Shown in pieces: positions 4,941-6,377 of a stretch of DNA of 6,377 bases. A model generated the notes under the pieces. The model ran no database searches, was not told where the DNA came from, and worked only from the letters and a program-made list of their open reading frames with translations. Numbering within the stretch: the first letter of the stretch is position 1; every line of letters starts with the position of its first letter. The position numbers and the translations under genes are program-made. This stretch comes from JAWWPY01 sp964412845 (lineage in GTDB: Bacteria > Actinomycetota > Actinomycetes > Streptosporangiales > Streptosporangiaceae), in contig CAYPQM010000255.1 in assembly GCA_964412845.1 (NCBI GenBank), positions 1 to 6,377 of the forward strand, in the 5' to 3' direction.

Positions 4941-5681
4941 ATGCGGGAACCAGGTCAGCCGCCTGGGGTGGCCGCGGCAGCGGAGGCGGCTGGCTGGTCG
5001 CACCGGCATCGCGACGTGTCCGGCGGCTGGCTACGCCCCACCGTGTTCGGCGCGGTGGACGGCCTGGTGACGAACGCGTCGCTGATCGCCGGGCTCGGCG
5101 GGGGCGGGGTGTCGGCGCACGCGGTCGTGCTGACCGGGGTGGCCGCGCTGGTGGCCGGCGCGTTCTCGATGGGCACCGGCGAGTACGTGTCGGTGACCAA
5201 CCAGAATGAGCTGGTGCACGCGGAGGTCGCCCTTGAGCGCAGGATGCATGCCCGGTTCCCCGAAGCTGAGCAGGCCGAGCTGGCCGGCACTTTCCGCGGC
5301 TACGGCGCCGACCCGGAAACCGCGACCCGGATGGCGGCCGCGGTGTCCGCGGACCCGGACACCGCGCTGCGCGTGCATACCCGCGAGGAGCTAGGCGTGG
5401 ACCCGCAGGAACTGCCCTCCGGGGTGCTGGCCGGCGTCGCGTCGCTGCTCGCGTTCTCTTTCGGCGCGCTCGTGCCACTGCTGCCGTACCTGGTCGGCCT
5501 GCCCGCGCTGGCCGCGAGCCTGGTGATCACGGCGGTGGCGCTCGTCGCCGGCGGGATGGTGGTGGGCCGGCTCACCGGCAGGCCGTTGCTGCGCTCGGGA
5601 CTGCGCCAGCTCGCTTTGGGCGGGGTCGCCGTCGCGGTGACGTTCGCGGTGGGCAGCCTGATCGGCAGCCACGTGAGCTGA
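4941..5681 (+). CDS. VIT1/CCC1-family metal (Fe2+/Mn2+) transporter
   Basis: Protein of 246 residues. ATG 4941 is chosen because GGTAGG lies 7 nt upstream and a -10-like GATAAT precedes it; GTG 4926, in frame with GGAGG upstream, is an alternative adding five residues. Domains in order: TM1 with FGAVDGLVTNASL (36-48), including the signature Asp40-Gly41; TM2 with GAFSMGTGEYVSV (73-85); a cytosolic helical metal-binding segment (about 87-152) rich in Glu and His (E90, H93, E95, E99, E108, E110, E113, H146, E149, E150); then three more helices (about 161-182, 186-208 and 221-243). This five-helix layout with the acidic insert after TM2 is that of vacuolar iron transporters and their bacterial homologues, which export Fe2+/Mn2+ from the cytosol in exchange for protons. 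Length is typical for bacterial members. The exact metal is not deducible. It is monocistronic, with a strong hairpin downstream. Confidence 0.9.
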   Translation: MREPGQPPGVAAAAEAAGWSHRHRDVSGGWLRPTVFGAVDGLVTNASLIAGLGGGGVSAHAVVLTGVAALVAGAFSMGTGEYVSVTNQNELVHAEVALERRMHARFPEAEQAELAGTFRGYGADPETATRMAAAVSADPDTALRVHTREELGVDPQELPSGVLAGVASLLAFSFGALVPLLPYLVGLPALAASLVITAVALVAGGMVVGRLTGRPLLRSGLRQLALGGVAVAVTFAVGSLIGSHVS

Positions 5682-5763
5682 CGCCGCAGCCGGAGCGGGG
5701 AGTTCCCGGTGGCCATGGCGGCGTATCCGCGGCAGCCTGGCCTATTTCCACCCCCCGATGGCC

Positions 5764-5788
5764 TGGCGGCCGCGTACCGCGGCCGCCA
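5764..5788 (+). terminator. Strong hairpin terminator candidate after the VIT gene
   Basis: TGGCGGCCGCG (5764-5774) and CGCGGCCGCCA (5778-5788) form a perfect 11-bp stem with a TAC loop, 82 nt after the transporter stop. The stem is followed by TTC. It lies in the gap between the transporter and the sensor kinase and is symmetric, so it could act on either strand. Confidence 0.6.
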
Positions 5789-5820
5789 TTCATGCGTCCT
5801 TCGGAGGGCATTACGCTCTC

Positions 5821-5852
5821 GTTTGGCAGGGCAGGCGTTTGGCCGGGCAGGC
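5821..5852. repeat. 16-bp tandem repeat upstream of the sensor kinase
   Basis: GTTTGGCAGGGCAGGC (5821-5836) is followed directly by GTTTGGCCGGGCAGGC (5837-5852), differing at one base. The pair ends 40 bp before the sensor kinase start, where an operator would be expected. Sixteen-bp spacing is not an integral number of helix turns, so a regulatory role is only a possibility. Confidence 0.7.
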
Positions 5853-5892
5853 CAGGCGCCCCGCTGCAACTCACCGATACCTCGTAAGTGGG

Positions 5893-6377
5893 GTGATCCC
5901 GCTGGGTCTGCAGGCGCCGCTATGGCGGGCGATCGCGGTCTTCCGTTTCGCGTCGCTCGGCTACGCGGCTGCGCTGCTCGTCGTGAACCACGCCGAATAC
6001 TCGCGCCCGCCCTGGGCCTGGGGCGTGCTGGCCGTCATCACCGCGTGGACCGTCGTGACCAGCTACGCGTACTCGGCGCCGACCCGGCGAACCCGGACTC
6101 TGCTGGCCGCCGATCTCCTGGTGAGCGCCGCCGCGCTGCTGTCCACAGCCCTGCTCCAGGACACCCACAGCACCTACGCCGGGGCCATGCCGGTGACCGC
6201 GACCTGGATCGCCGGTCCCGTGCTGGCCTGGGCGGCCGCGGCCGGCCCTCCCGGGGGCCTGGCCGCGGCGGCCGTGCTCGGCATCTGCGACATCGCGCTA
6301 CGGCACCGGTCCCTCGCCGATGTCTACCACGGGACCGAACTCAACGGCCCGATTCTGCTGCTGCTGGCGGGCTCGGG
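5893..6377 (+). CDS. macS: MacS-like sensor histidine kinase, N-terminal membrane part (partial)
   Basis: The gene runs off the right edge; 161 codons are visible from GTG 5893 with no stop. A weak AGTGGG lies directly upstream, so the start is only probable. The product begins with PLWRAIAVFRFASLGYAA and continues with W41-A-W-G (41-44), AWTVVTSYAY (51-60), LLAADLLVSAAALL (70-83) and GPVLAWAAAAGPPGG (108-122). It gives about six hydrophobic helices (about 12-31, 42-60, 69-88, 101-117, 121-137 and 152 onward). This is the membrane sensor domain I recognise from MacS-family two-component kinases of actinomycetes. In Streptomyces the MacRS system influences antibiotic production and development. 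The kinase core (HisKA_3/HATPase) should follow outside the window and a LuxR/NarL-type response regulator gene would be expected next. The signal is unknown. Assignment rests on the N-terminal domain only. Confidence 0.75.
   Translation, partial: MIPLGLQAPLWRAIAVFRFASLGYAAALLVVNHAEYSRPPWAWGVLAVITAWTVVTSYAYSAPTRRTRTLLAADLLVSAAALLSTALLQDTHSTYAGAMPVTATWIAGPVLAWAAAAGPPGGLAAAAVLGICDIALRHRSLADVYHGTELNGPILLLLAGS

Noticed and set aside
4118..5209. A 363-codon plus-strand frame spanning the lipoprotein gene and the start of the VIT gene.
   Set aside because: It overlaps two well-supported genes in the wrong frame or strand, and its Arg/Gly/Ala-rich product has no recognisable feature.

Overview
The window is very GC-rich DNA with strong G/C bias at third codon positions, frequent GTG starts and GC-rich hairpins lacking U-tracts. 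Together with a deazaflavin (F420)-type luciferase-like oxidoreductase, a class E-type sortase, a VIT-family transporter and a MacS-type sensor kinase, this points to chromosomal DNA of a filamentous actinomycete. I cannot assign a genus.

Layout, left to right. (1) The last 31 codons of an aldehyde dehydrogenase run off the left edge and are followed by two hairpins that probably end its transcript. (2) After a visibly A+T-richer spacer comes a compact two-gene unit. Its first gene encodes a 49-residue membrane protein whose architecture looks like a bare sortase sorting signal (PPVTG, hydrophobic stretch, Arg/His-rich tail). Five bases later a sortase with an intact His-Cys-Arg triad begins. 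(3) A plus-strand luciferase-like (probably F420-dependent) oxidoreductase faces a minus-strand exodeoxyribonuclease III (xthA). (4) About 370 bp of apparently non-coding DNA holds a 91-base imperfect inverted repeat. (5) Two minus-strand lipoprotein genes follow: one of the secreted Yx(FWY)xxD repeat family (COG4315-like) and one unrecognised lipoprotein. (6) Divergent from these is a VIT1/CCC1-family metal transporter, with an exact 16-bp tandem repeat in the divergent spacer. (7) The right edge holds the N-terminal membrane half of a MacS-like sensor histidine kinase, preceded by another 16-bp tandem repeat.

Most genes look like independent single-gene chromosomal units, and their adjacency does not make a pathway. 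The exception is the micro-protein/sortase pair, which is tightly spaced and functionally suggestive: a sortase travelling with a dedicated minimal substrate or partner. I regard this as the most interesting item. The rest is ordinary actinobacterial gene content with some notable intergenic repeats and hairpins.
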